NCBI GenBank assembly: GCA_029448655.1 | Contig: JACCLO010000017.1 | Location: 310,001-374,000 of the forward strand | From: Wolfiporia cocos | Lineage: Eukaryota > Basidiomycota > Agaricomycetes > Polyporales > Phaeolaceae | DNA length: 64,000 bases | Direction: 5' to 3' | In this document: one piece after another, positions 1 to 9,921 of the stretch | How the letters are laid out: every line of letters begins with the position of its first letter | Position numbering within the stretch: position 1 is the first letter of the stretch | Notes under the pieces: generated by a model | Told to the model about the DNA's origin: nothing | Database searches by the model: none | Seen by the model: only the letters and a program-made list of their open reading frames with translations | Position numbers and translations under genes: made by a program

Positions 1-667
1 CCTTTCCAGCAAAAGCTCGATAATGTGCTCGATCTGGTCCGCAAGGCCCTATAGAACCTACAAGGCAGCAAAGCACATCGCCGCCTGAGAGTAGTGTCGG
101 ACCTGCCGTCATTTGTGAATCAGTGCCTGGTACTATGCGCGCAGACCTGTTGAATGTCCAACTTCACTCTTCGATTACTCGTATCGCCGCGGCGTAAAAT
201 TTGCGTCCAACGACGGATGACTCTCTGGCAGCAATTGTACGTAATAGCCAGCTCGAAGACGGAAGTCTACTAGTACTGTGTTAGTACGGAGGCGCGCCGC
301 GCTCTCAGGAAGTTCTGTGCACGTGTACGCTATGGTCGGAGATGGGAATCCAAGGGCTGCATCTGCCCGCACGCGAACCCTGCCACGATCAAACCTCGAG
401 CAATATTTGGTTGAGATGTCATCATCTGGGTTGGAGAATTTCTATTGGCATCAGGATCGGACAGGATCCTATGCTGAAGCGAACGCCCTCGGCGCTTTCA
501 GAAGCCTAGTACCTTTTTCCGGTGCCTCTGAAGTTTCTATATACTATCGATGACGCCGCGGCACCCGAATTGATATATTATGGTGCAAATGCCGGACTGC
601 GCCACACTCATCTTTCCACATTTCCTCAGTGCCGTTGCTTGGACCAAAGGGCCGCTCCCTAAGTTGT

Positions 668-2706
668 TCTCAGTTAGATGACGATGCTTTATATATCAGG
701 ACTTGGGGCAAGTATATTCTCGCGCTACATGCAGGTTTACCTGACATTACAGTCTGAAGTAGGTGAAATATGGTCGCAATATATCCGATCAGCCAGCAGA
801 TGCGGTCATCGACATGACTGGCACCAGTAACGACATTAACCATGGATTTACTGGCGAGTACGTTGTCCCTTACTCCATTTGGTTGTGTCTCAATTATATC
901 TGGAGATATGTATGGCTTGTGCCAGAAAGGACAACAAATCCTACATATGCTGTCAGTCGCTTTGAACTTGTAGTGCAGGGCATCGGCAATGCTTCGCTCT
1001 GGGACTTGGCAAAAGGTGCAGGTGGCAAGTACCGCTACCTGCTTCCACTGAACAATGCTGGCCAAAGGGACAAGATTATAAGTGCTCGTTTATTAAGATC
1101 ACCTATTGAAATTCGCACAGTTCCTCCAAAATATAGCGGAATGACTGGTAACATCAACAAGGACCGTGGTGGACAATACCTTTACCTCGTTTGGACCACA
1201 ACATCCGTGATACCGTCTCCCATGCTCTATGTCTCTGGGTTTGATGTATGTTCTAATTGCTGACTGGATGCCGGACGGCAAGATATCACGGGCTGACGTC
1301 GCCTTCTCAGGTGGTTTATGGAAAAGAGCCGTCTGAGGAGCCTAAAGATACGGTTGCCGAGATAAAGGGAGGAGGAAACAATATCAATACATCATCCAAG
1401 GGAAGGTATGGTCTACTCATCCAACAACAGGTTCAATAAATGTCTTAGCAGTATTCCAGATATGTGTGGATCGTCCCACGATTCTCTACCGACGTAGATT
1501 TTACATGCACTGCATTTCAGGTCGTCATTCAAAACAGCTACGATAGCAAGTGCTGGGATCTTGCTTATGGCGCGGGTGGGGCCTATCGGTATTTACTCCC
1601 TTTCAGTGACATCGGTATCGCGCCAAAGATTGTGAACATTGAACTTCTACGCTCGTCATCTCCTGTCAATATGCCTCCAACCGGCTATAGCGGGATGACA
1701 GCAAACATAAATCAAGACCTAAGCGATGATTGCCTATACTTGATTTGGCAAACAACAGATGTGATTCTTCCGGCAAGGTATATCTCTGGTTTCAAAGTAA
1801 GTCCTTTCCAGTGTTGACATTCTTCTCACAAAGCTGAAAGCCCCTCATAGATTTGCTATGGAGACATGTTGTCTCATGAACCGCGTAACGCGGTCACCGA
1901 AATTCACGGCAAAGGCGACAATGTCGACATGGGTTTCGGCGGCAGGTATTTAACCCTGTTCTAGCGTATACCGTTGCATACTCATGGGGGCGATCATCAT
2001 GTAGTCATGTCTGGATCATTCCAGATTATACCACTGAAGCCCTCGTTGCAGCTACCAGCTTCATGGTCGTCATCCCGAGCAGTAGCGACTCCGAGCATGA
2101 GGATCCTGGTAATGGTGCAGTTGAGCTGTACCGTCACCTCAAAACAAACTCCACGCCAGACCACCCGGACAAGATATCTTCGATTCGCCTTCTGAGGTCG
2201 ACAACCGCGGTGTCTCAACCACCGGATAGATATGCCGGTATAACCTCTAACCTCAACGCAAGGAGAGGAGATCTAAACCGCTCTTATCTGTACGTTATAT
2301 GGGAAACTGGTGGGTCTAATCATTAACTATTCTCTACCTCTCCCCAAGTTGATGACATGCAGTCTTGGCTCCTGAGGTAACCGGCGAGCGGATGGGAGAC
2401 TATGTCATGATTGGAGGCCGGGATATCTCGGGGCACAATCTTGACTACCATCCACAGCTCGCTGGGAATCTGGATGGTATTGTAGAGTTAGCGTCGCGCA
2501 AGTCTACCTCATCCTTCTCTGCGTTCAACATATCAGGAAGATTCAAGCTATGGACCTCCTTAAAGCCGTTTATGTGGATCAAATGCCCTGAAAATGCTTT
2601 GTTTATCCCCGTCAAGTATCCTGGATGGGTATTTGTTCAAGATCAGCGCTTGGGTTGCCATTCACTCGGGGAGCATGATCCTCATTATATTCCCCGCAGG
2701 AAATGA
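668..2706 (+). CDS. Tandem-repeat protein with MABP/beta-prism-like domains (multi-exon, ends uncertain)
   Basis: I do not recognise a named family. The coding sequence is at least three clear copies (plus one degenerate 5' copy near 668-750) of one unit of about 150 residues. Each unit has a segment of the form YVW(L/I)(V/I)P, then WDLA.GAGG.YRYLLP, then LLRS, then YSGMT.NIN and (Y/L)YL.W. The GAGG-aromatic and NIN/YLYL pattern resembles MABP or beta-prism modules, which are often sugar- or membrane-binding, but this is inference. Clear copies lie at about 800-1250, 1300-1800 and 1840-2310. Introns sit at the same two places in successive copies: after a Gly-(Arg/Glu) before YVW, and after SGF(D/K). 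So whole exon pairs were duplicated. The fourth copy lacks the WDLA.GAGG part. The start codon was not found, and the 3' end (2365-2706, or another frame to 3003) shows no recognisable domain. No signal peptide was identified. Confidence 0.55.
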
Positions 2707-4907
2707 CTCTCCCGGTAACGATATTGAGCAGGTTACTGGCCAAAATTGCCCTCGGTCTATAATCGACTACATTAAACAGCATTATGAGGCAGACACGGAG
2801 AAGGGGGAAGTCGTGGCCTTCAATACTCAAGGTTGGATCAAGAATAGGATCGTGCTTCCGCTTTCCCCAAGCCCAAACTCGGCAACTTGTTTGCATGGGA
2901 TATACATCCGAGAAGTATTCCTATCCCAGTCGTACCTCCACCCAAGAGGCTTCGAACTTCATCTCAAGGTTTCGGAACCTTGCCTGGGATGTGTTGTCGT
3001 TTGAAAAGTGTGGCGGTGGGCTGTGGCGGTGGACTATGGCGATGGGCTGTGGGCTGTGGCAGATGTAGATAACTCTTCAAATGGAGAACTCAAAGCATGA
3101 TATTGTCTATTTCATCACGAGTATCTCGCCAGTGTATTGTAGCTACTGTGCTTGATCTATGCAGCATATTCCGCCTCCTTGCTGTCTACCAGCCGGGGAC
3201 CGCAGTATTCCTTAGGAATTACGTGTAGCTTACATTTTGAGAACGATGCTGGGCTGTGCGCATTCATAGGAACTGATTATTGGGACGGATGCTCAAATTG
3301 GCCGTTAGCGAACATTTCGCTACCACCTATAGTTTGTATATGAAATGTGATCATTGTTACCCAACTAATGAACTATTGCGCCACATGCGGTCCTAAGTAT
3401 TTCATTACTCACTACTTCCATCCTGGCAATTGTAGAGGTGACTACGTGCCACCATTCTTCTCGCTTTAACTAATCACGGAATGAAGTCCTTTGGTACAAC
3501 ACAACAGATGGACATCATGCCTGCTGAGCGAATCAACAGAATGCAAGTGCGAAATAGATTGAAATAATATACGGAGCAACAAGCCACTATACGGTGCAAC
3601 ATGCGTTGACACTAACATCATCAGGTATCCATCGCGATGCCATGGTGGTCGAATCCAAAGCTTCAAACCTCAGACCGCGCTGGCGCTCGTCTGTGTGCAT
3701 GCGGGAATGATTCAATCAGAGCTTATGGTCACAGCTTGGCGACACAAGGGACACACTCACAAGTACCTCGCCTTCATAAGCATGCCTGTCAGCGGCCCTA
3801 CGTCCCAATGTGGCGCCGAAATGACGCGAGGCCCTGGAGCAAAAAGATATGTGGGCCGGCTGACTGGCTTGTCTAATAAGCATAATTGCGAGTTAGTTGG
3901 CACGAATCATGTGCACAAGAAATATTGACCCTGTTGTCTGTTGCCGTGCACTAAAAACGGCGGTCAGTGCCTAACCGAGCTTCTCACGAGATATGACGTA
4001 CAGGAGCTGCGATGCGACAGAGGGGTAAGACCGGGTGTACTGCACGTCCTGGAGGTTCACTGGGATCGTGTCTACTACTCGTCTCCCGTCCGGGAAGCTA
4101 TGCGAAGGTAGTCAGTATCACCCGTCGCAGCATTGATGGCGGTTGCGGCTGACACTAATGGCATACTACGCGCTTGGGCAGGCAAATGGAAGATGGGAAG
4201 TGCGTCCTTGAGTGCTATCCTATACGCAAACTCAGATGTGTCTCTATTTGGCAAGGAGTATGCTGTGAGATTGCGCTCACGGAGAGTGCGCTGCAGCAGA
4301 TATGGCAGAACTGCTCGGAGATTAGAATGATGGCTCTTTTCAGTTCACAGATTGCGATTCGTACCGAGCTACAAAGCTCTCGAAGTCGTTGCGTCTCATA
4401 GATTCGAGGTAGTCACTGGCGAGCGATATAACTGTCAGAGCTTATTTGACAATTTATGGCAAAATCGTTTACTCGATAGATGGTGTCGCCAGTGCCGGAA
4501 TGATCAATGCACAAAATGCAACAAGGACAGAAGTAATAAAACGCATCGTGAGCTATGCAGGGGAGATAAAGAGAACAGCTGAAACACAGCCTCAGAGTCT
4601 ACATTTGTTGTTGTTGCCAAGAAGAGAAGCACTCACAATGCGAAGGGTCGAACCAATGGAGGGCCTGCCTGAGGACCTGGCATACAGCCAGAGAACAGAC
4701 TATTTATATATATGCGGAATTCGTTTCGTGACCGATCTATCTTTGAAGCAAAAGATGTATCTCTGAGGATCACCGCCTGGCGGCCCATCTGATTCCGTTT
4801 CATGGCCGCTGGATTTTTTCAGAGATAACAGATGAATAGCCTCGAGTTATTTGTAGACGTATCTTGAGGTATACAGAACTCCCCGTGATATCACGTTGCA
4901 GGAGAGC
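2707..4907. other. Stretch with no convincing gene
   Basis: An open frame on the plus strand (2594-3001) overlaps the end of the preceding gene and could be its last exon, but it matches no motif I know. At 3009-3066 there is a short G-rich, TGTGGC-type low-complexity run. The remaining open frames (for example 3637-3876, 4133-4330, 4446-4766) are short, lack recognisable domains and have no splice signals that join them. I see no RNA gene here. Confidence 0.5.
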
Positions 4908-5043
4908 ACAGCCAACGAGGGACTTCAGTCAATTATCTTAATCTGCCAACTGCCCTTCGCTTAAGAAATCGCAGTTGCGAGCTAGGTTTGCACGCAGATT
5001 AATCTGCTAACTGCGGCAGATTTATCTACTGTGACAATAAAAT

Positions 5044-5129
5044 GGCACATCCCGGATTCGAACCAAGGACCTTAGCACAGATGAGAATAACAGCATTGCA
5101 GCGTAATTAGCCAACTGAGCTACAGTGCA
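5044..5129 (-). pseudogene. tRNA-like sequence in the left arm of the fold-back element
   Basis: Reading the minus strand there is a good A box (TAGCTCAGTTGG), a perfect B box (GGTTCGAATCC) and a run of T just downstream, so RNA polymerase III transcription is conceivable. The T stem pairs, but the acceptor stem has several mismatches, the D stem does not close, and no clear anticodon stem forms. I therefore call it tRNA-derived rather than a working tRNA. Confidence 0.6.
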
Positions 5130-5418
5130 ACTGGTGTTGCCCCCATTTTAAGCAATATATAGAGTATTTTGTAAACTTCATTTTCGCAGTTTAACATCTT
5201 CCATAACACAAATACAAATGAATCTGCCTCTAAAGACCTGTGATTCCAGTGTATTCAGCTTTCCCATGGTGAGTTGCTCCAGGTCAAGCATGGTAAATCA
5301 AGCTACCACTATCATTGATTTCTGTATGCTTGTTGGAGCAGTTAGTTGCCTTGATGATTTGCGAAAATTGTGTGTAAAATTTGCGTTATATATATTTTAA
5401 TTGGTCAGTGGTACCTAT

Positions 5419-5506
5419 TGCCGCAATGGCTCAGTCGGCTAATTACGCTGCAATGCTGTTATTCTCATCTGTGCTAAGGTCCTTGGTTCGAATCTGGGAT
5501 GTGCCA
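5419..5506 (+). pseudogene. tRNA-like sequence in the right arm of the fold-back element
   Basis: This is the inverted partner of the block at 5044-5129. It has A box TGGCTCAGTCGG, B box GGTTCGAATCT and a downstream TTTT. The two blocks point away from each other across the spacer. The acceptor ends do not pair well, so it is unlikely to be a functional tRNA. Confidence 0.6.
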
Positions 5507-5829
5507 TTTTATTGTCACAGTAGATTAATCTGCCGCAGTTAGCAGATTAATCTGCGTGCAAACCTAGCTCGCAACTGCGATTTCTTAAGCGAAGGGCAGT
5601 TGGCAGATTGAGATAATTGACTGAAACTCTACAGCCAACACAGCCTCGTGCGATATTGAGCTCCGAGTCAGGGCTCAAGTACTCATGAATTGTGCCAAAT
5701 CTTGACCATCGCCTGTGACACAGACAGCGGAAATAATTTTGAGGGTTGACGTTGGACTGATCGGCAAAGGTCAGCGGTAAGCTTACCTCTTCGACTAGCT
5801 ATAGCATCCTCTTTTCTCTCAGGTCATAA

Positions 5830-6393
5830 GTGACATGGCAGCTTTTACGAATCGACAGGATGAGTCATCCATGCATGACGAGTACGATGAATTTACCGAC
5901 GATAACAATGCGGTGTCCACGGATAATGAAGCTTGAAGACGGAGGTGTGCTCCTGGAGGGCTTACTCGACCAAAACTCAGCACAAACAATCGATGTGGTC
6001 TCCACGGGTCCTAATGAGAAGACAGAGGCACCTACGCGCGCGCTAAGAGAACTCGTATACAAGCGGCGCGCGGAAATGACTGCGGTCGACCCAAGCGACG
6101 GCCAACTGCGCTGCAAGAGCGCGTGGATGCTCGCCCACGGTGCAGAGTGGTCTACGGCAGAATTTTCATGGCGCAACCGCCCCACGGGACTGTTTGCTTT
6201 CCAGAACGGCCACAAGGGATGTCGCGATCTCATTCTGGCGCATACCGCCTTGCAAGGTATGTACCACTCGTGTATATCGATGCCGATTATGGCAAATTCT
6301 ACGCCTGCAGGGTACGAATGGTTCAACAAAGATGAGGGTATCATTCTCGAGCAACCTTCCGCTGCCGCGTCCAAAAAAACGTCCGGACAATAA
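5830..6393 (+). pseudogene. Decayed ankyrin-type coding sequence
   Basis: An open frame of 187 codons. Residues about 75-150 (roughly 6050-6270) are a degraded copy of the ankyrin-like sequence found on the minus strand at 46190-46427. The shared landmarks are a KRRA stretch, a PSDG stretch, the W.L.HGAE helix and a later DLILAH stretch. Relative to that copy, about 36 nt that would supply the middle of the ankyrin helix pair are missing here. The upstream part resembles nothing I know. The decay, with no obvious intron structure, suggests a relic rather than an active gene. Confidence 0.35.
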
Positions 6394-6698
6394 GGCATGA
6401 GCCGAATACGCAGAGCTCGAATACTAGGAAGATGTCGTGTTCTCCAGGAACCTGGTCGTGATGATGGAATGGGAGCGCCCTACTAGTATGAGCCGCTCAT
6501 CCATGTCCATGTCCAAAAGTCTGTATCAGCTGATCATGTCATACAGTGAAAAGACGATCACAAACCTCCCCTTGGAGGGACCCGGCTCGCTTAATAAGGT
6601 GCTGAACATCGGCTTGAGCCTGGGAATAGTACGCGATCGACTGATCAGCACCCTTACGCATCTGACACAGCCTGCACGCACGCATACAAATCAACTCG

Positions 6699-7115
6699 CA
6701 CTTCAAGTCGCACAACCCCGAGCAGCACACCATCATCGAGGCTCACTTGACGTGCCTCGAGCACATGCGCCGCACCGGCTGGTGTGACCGCCGAATGTGC
6801 GCGTCCTGGCAAGGCTTCCTCCTTCCGCGTGGTCACGCGCTCGAGCCCGGCGCGCTGTCCGTTCCGCGGGAGGCCATCGGCGTGTTCGTCAACTGGGGCC
6901 TGCACGACTTCATGCGCTGCGCGCCGCGCCTGCTCGTGAACCCAAACACGCGGCTGTCGTTCTTCCACGCAGAGGGCCAGGCGAACATGTTCTCCTACGA
7001 CGTGCGTGCGTGCTACGGCAATGTCACTGATGCGCAGCGCTAGCAGGTGTACACGCAGGTCGCAATGCAGCACCTGCGCGACGTCGGATTGGAGATCTAT
7101 GGTGTGGCACTCCAG
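6699..7115 (+). pseudogene. Uncharacterised GC-rich coding relic with an in-frame stop
   Basis: From 6699 the plus strand shows strongly C/G-ending codon use and a plausible globular protein (residues such as HMRRTGWCDRRMC and FVNWGLHDFM). The frame stops at TAG 7041-7043, but coding character continues in the same frame to 7115, where a GTAGG donor-like site follows. The simplest reading is a single nonsense change (CAG to TAG), although a 3' splice site at this TAG cannot be excluded. It could be the 3' part of the ankyrin-type gene just upstream. No domain name can be given. Confidence 0.35.
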
Positions 7116-7170
7116 GTAGGATTCCAAATCTAGATTCAAGATATATGTTGTAGAAATTTGCAAGCCCTTG

Positions 7171-7262
7171 GTCCCTTTCGATTAGTGGTTAGATCATCAC
7201 GTTGTGGTCCAACGAGTTTGGATAAACCCGTGAAGACGGAGGCTCGAATCCTCCATGGGACA
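7171..7262 (+). tRNA. tRNA-His (GTG) with a 20-nt intron
   Basis: The cloverleaf folds by eye. The acceptor stem is GTCCCTT/ATGGGAC with one T-T mismatch, the D stem is GATT/GATC, and the anticodon stem is TCACG/CGTGA. The anticodon GTG is at 7204-7206, and the T stem is GGAGG/CCTCC with loop CTCGAAT. The intron 7208-7227 lies one base 3' of the anticodon, the usual eukaryotic place. The discriminator is A (7262), and a TATTTT run follows as terminator. Position 54 is C instead of T, a small deviation in the B box. Confidence 0.85.
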
Positions 7263-7585
7263 TGTATTTTGCACCACTTTAATTTTTTGTATCCAATCCG
7301 GATATGCTTATGTAACGAGGTTAGCCCCAGCGCTGCATAGCATAGCGCTCGCTCTTCTTCGCCCCCGGCGGTCTCCTGGTCATCCCAGCATGTCGAATCT
7401 GAGCTGGCAATGCAGACGACACGCAGTATTCCTGGGCGGTCTGCTCGAATGGCTAGTGGTGACAAGGCAGAAGCGCAATCGTACTACTAGTCGTACTGCT
7501 GACGCTCCTTGACTTCGATAGCTACCTCGTGAATGAACGTTTGAACGTTGGAATAATGGTACATGTAGAATGCCTTGTCCTAAAG

Positions 7586-9232
7586 CTACGGCTTCTTGAT
7601 CCATCCCTCCAAAGTATTCTTCTGTACCGGTGCCTCTGCCGCCCTGCGTTTCTTCCTTGGACGTTCTAGCGCGTATGAGGTCAGCATACCAGGAGAAGGC
7701 GAGCTCGCACAAGGAACATGCACTACCGTCTGTTACTTCGGGCTCAGCAGCAAGCATCGCGGCCCATAGTCTCTCAAACTGCTCTGTGCGCACTATACCA
7801 CCACTAGCCTGCTTGTGCCCCCGCGCAAAGTCCTCTCCCATTGCCTCCTGCAGCCCGGGCACTCGCGCAGCGTAGCCCTTCAGCATCTCGATGATGTTGA
7901 TGCCGTCCTCGCCTACATCTGCAGACTGCACGCGCGTCTTTGGCTTCGCGCGGGATAGCGTGCAGCGCGCGACGCGGCATGCAAAGTTCGTTACACCCAC
8001 GCCGGGGAGGTATCCGCTGTTCGCGCACATCGCCATCTCGAGCCGGGCAGACTTGAGCGTCGACGCCCAGCGCGTCGCGATCAGCTATGCCAACTCCGGT
8101 CAGCGCGTTCATGCGTGGGGCGCGGGGAGGAGGAACCAGCAGTGTGGGAGGGAACTAGCGGTGACGCACCGGGTGGACCTGCGCGCCACTGGAGATGCGG
8201 ACGAGCGCGACGCGGCCGTCGCCCGAGAACACGGGTGCGGTATGCGTGCAGCGCTCGACCTCAGCGCGGACCTCCGCGCGCGCGTCATAGAGGCGCTGCG
8301 CGTGCGGCGAAGAGGGGGAGACGAGTGCACGCGGGGAGGGCGCGTCCCAGAGCGCGTCCCACGCCGCGCGGACGTTGTAGCGCGCACAGCGCCGGGCTGG
8401 GCGTGAATGTCCATCAGTTCCGAGCCAGACGTCGAACACAGGACCCTGCGCGACTCACGCGCGTTAAGGAGGCTGACAGCGTCTCCGAGCACCTTCTTCG
8501 TCCATTTCTTCGTGCAGGCACGCATGTCCGGGAACGGCGGCTCCCACCTGAAGGACGTGCCGAGATCGCCCATCGTGCCCATCACGCAGAGGTACTCGAG
8601 TTTCTCCATGATGTTCCCAGGGGCCGTGGGCGGGATCAGCGAGCGGCAGAGGAGGTACGCCAGCGTAGAAGAGGTTGCGACCGGCTCGTGATGTGCCGAG
8701 GACAGCACGAAGGCGCCGTTGGGGAACTCGTTACTCAGGTGATGGTCCACTATCAACGTCTTTGCTTCCGGGTGATTGACGATGGCAGGCCCTGGGCGGC
8801 TCCCCTGGTCCGCAAGCACGACGTATCGGGCATCGAACAGGGCGATCTGTGCGCGCTCCTCGGCGGAGTGGACATTGGAGCCTTTCGCGACAAAATGGAC
8901 GGAGAGAAGGCTGGGCGGAAGGCCGAGCGCCAGAAGCGTGCAATAGAGGATTAGTCCGCTGCAGAGCCCATCTGCGTCCTTGTCTGGCAGGATGAGAGTG
9001 GGCAACTTTGCTGCTGCGCTGGATCGAAAAAAGATATGTCAGCTGCTCACCGGCGAGCACGAAAACCCCACCAATCCCGGAGGAACGTGCGTGCTACATC
9101 CATGGCTTCTTTGCTGCAGGGCCATTCTCTCGTTGCAGGACTTCCCTCGTCGGAAGAAGACGAATGGTCTGAGCGGGCGGATTGTCGGGGGGCTGTGGTT
9201 GCGTATGTTCTCCTTCCGCTCGATGTGACCAT
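7586..9232 (-). CDS. DHH/DHHA1-family phosphoesterase (RecJ-like)
   Basis: The DHH family comprises metal-dependent phosphoesterases and exonucleases (RecJ, exopolyphosphatase and nanoRNase relatives). The substrate of this fungal branch is not known to me. The sequence shows the first motif DADGLCSG, a second Asp region with VVLADQGSRPGP, and the signature DHHLSNE. A DHHA1-like C-terminal half contains GYLPGVGVTNFACRVAR. By-eye splicing gives introns at 8397-8458 (donor GTGAGT), 8085-8169 (GTGCGT) and 7666-7726. The last exon ends in a basic tail with NTLEGW just before the TAG at 7586-7588, which resembles a PCNA-interaction-like tail (inference). The 5' intron is uncertain: either 9019-9050 or about 9014-9066. 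I chose ATG 9232 because it opens a serine-rich leader in frame with the helix preceding the DHH core. Confidence 0.85.
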
Positions 9233-9921
9233 TGTTCCAAATTCTCTCTGACCGTGTATGTGAACGACTGACTTGCGCCGACTGGATGAGCGGTAATCTT
9301 CAGCATGCGGATTCGATCGATCACCTGGAGCTGCGGCCAGCAACGCAGCGCTCAGACAGCGCAGGCCTCGTTGAGATGGATGTGCGTGTGCACCAACACC
9401 AGTGGCGACAGACATCGGTGGCTGACACAACCTTCTCCTCCTAACCCCAGGATAGGGTCGGGTTTGTAACCTCTCGCATGTCTCACTGAATGCCATCACC
9501 AGTATCGCATCGTCCCATTCTGATGTGCAATTGAATATAAGTTTTGACTGGGCTGCACCACGAAATCAATTGCGCGCCTCCAACGCGAAGAATTAATATT
9601 GGTAGCGCCCCGGCGCTCGAATATCACCGAAGCAGCGCTTCATCATGACATTCTGTTCCCAGGGGTCGCCTTAGTGCTCGACTCAGGGTACGCAACCATC
9701 GCGTTGTTGCTGCTGCAGTCTCAACGAACCGACGCTCGGATCTCGCGAGGGACCATCAGCAGGATTTGAAGGCGGACCAGAGTACAAACGCGTGCCCAGT
9801 CACGAGCTATCAGGGATATAAACGTCCGTCGGCTTAGTGAGTTGCACTCTCTCGTACGTTCACGCTGCCCCCCGCCGATCCCGAGGTAAGGCATAGATAA
9901 TTCACGAGCACAGGCATCACC
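9233..9921. promoter_or_regulatory. Divergent intergenic region between the DHH and cytochrome b2-like genes
   Basis: These 689 bp separate the two start codons, so both promoters must lie here. A TATAAA occurs at 9817-9822, about 100 bp upstream of the plus-strand ATG, which is a plausible core promoter for that gene. I found no convincing upstream repeat or operator. Confidence 0.4.

Larger units (their letters stand above)
4908..5639. mobile_element. Fold-back element with ~205-bp inverted arms flanked by a 9-bp direct repeat
   Basis: The arms 4924-5131 and 5417-5625 are inverted copies of each other, separated by about 285 bp of AT-rich spacer. Each arm contains, from its inner end outward, a tRNA-like block, ATTTTATTGTCACAGTAGAT, a small internal palindrome based on GCAGATTAATCTGC, and the terminal sequence ending TTGACTGAA. 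The 9-mer ACAGCCAAC occurs just outside each arm (4908-4916 and 5631-5639) in direct orientation, which fits a target-site duplication. Long inverted arms with a 9-bp duplication are typical of Mutator-like non-autonomous elements. An alternative is two tRNA-derived SINEs inserted head to head. No transposase frame is present, so the element would depend on enzymes supplied elsewhere. Confidence 0.65.

Noticed and set aside
5044..5129. Functional tRNA gene
   Set aside because: A and B boxes are good, but the acceptor and D stems do not pair and no anticodon stem forms.
8115..8954. Plus-strand open frame of 279 codons opposite the DHH gene
   Set aside because: The minus strand shows DHH motifs and proper introns; the plus frame is arginine-rich noise.
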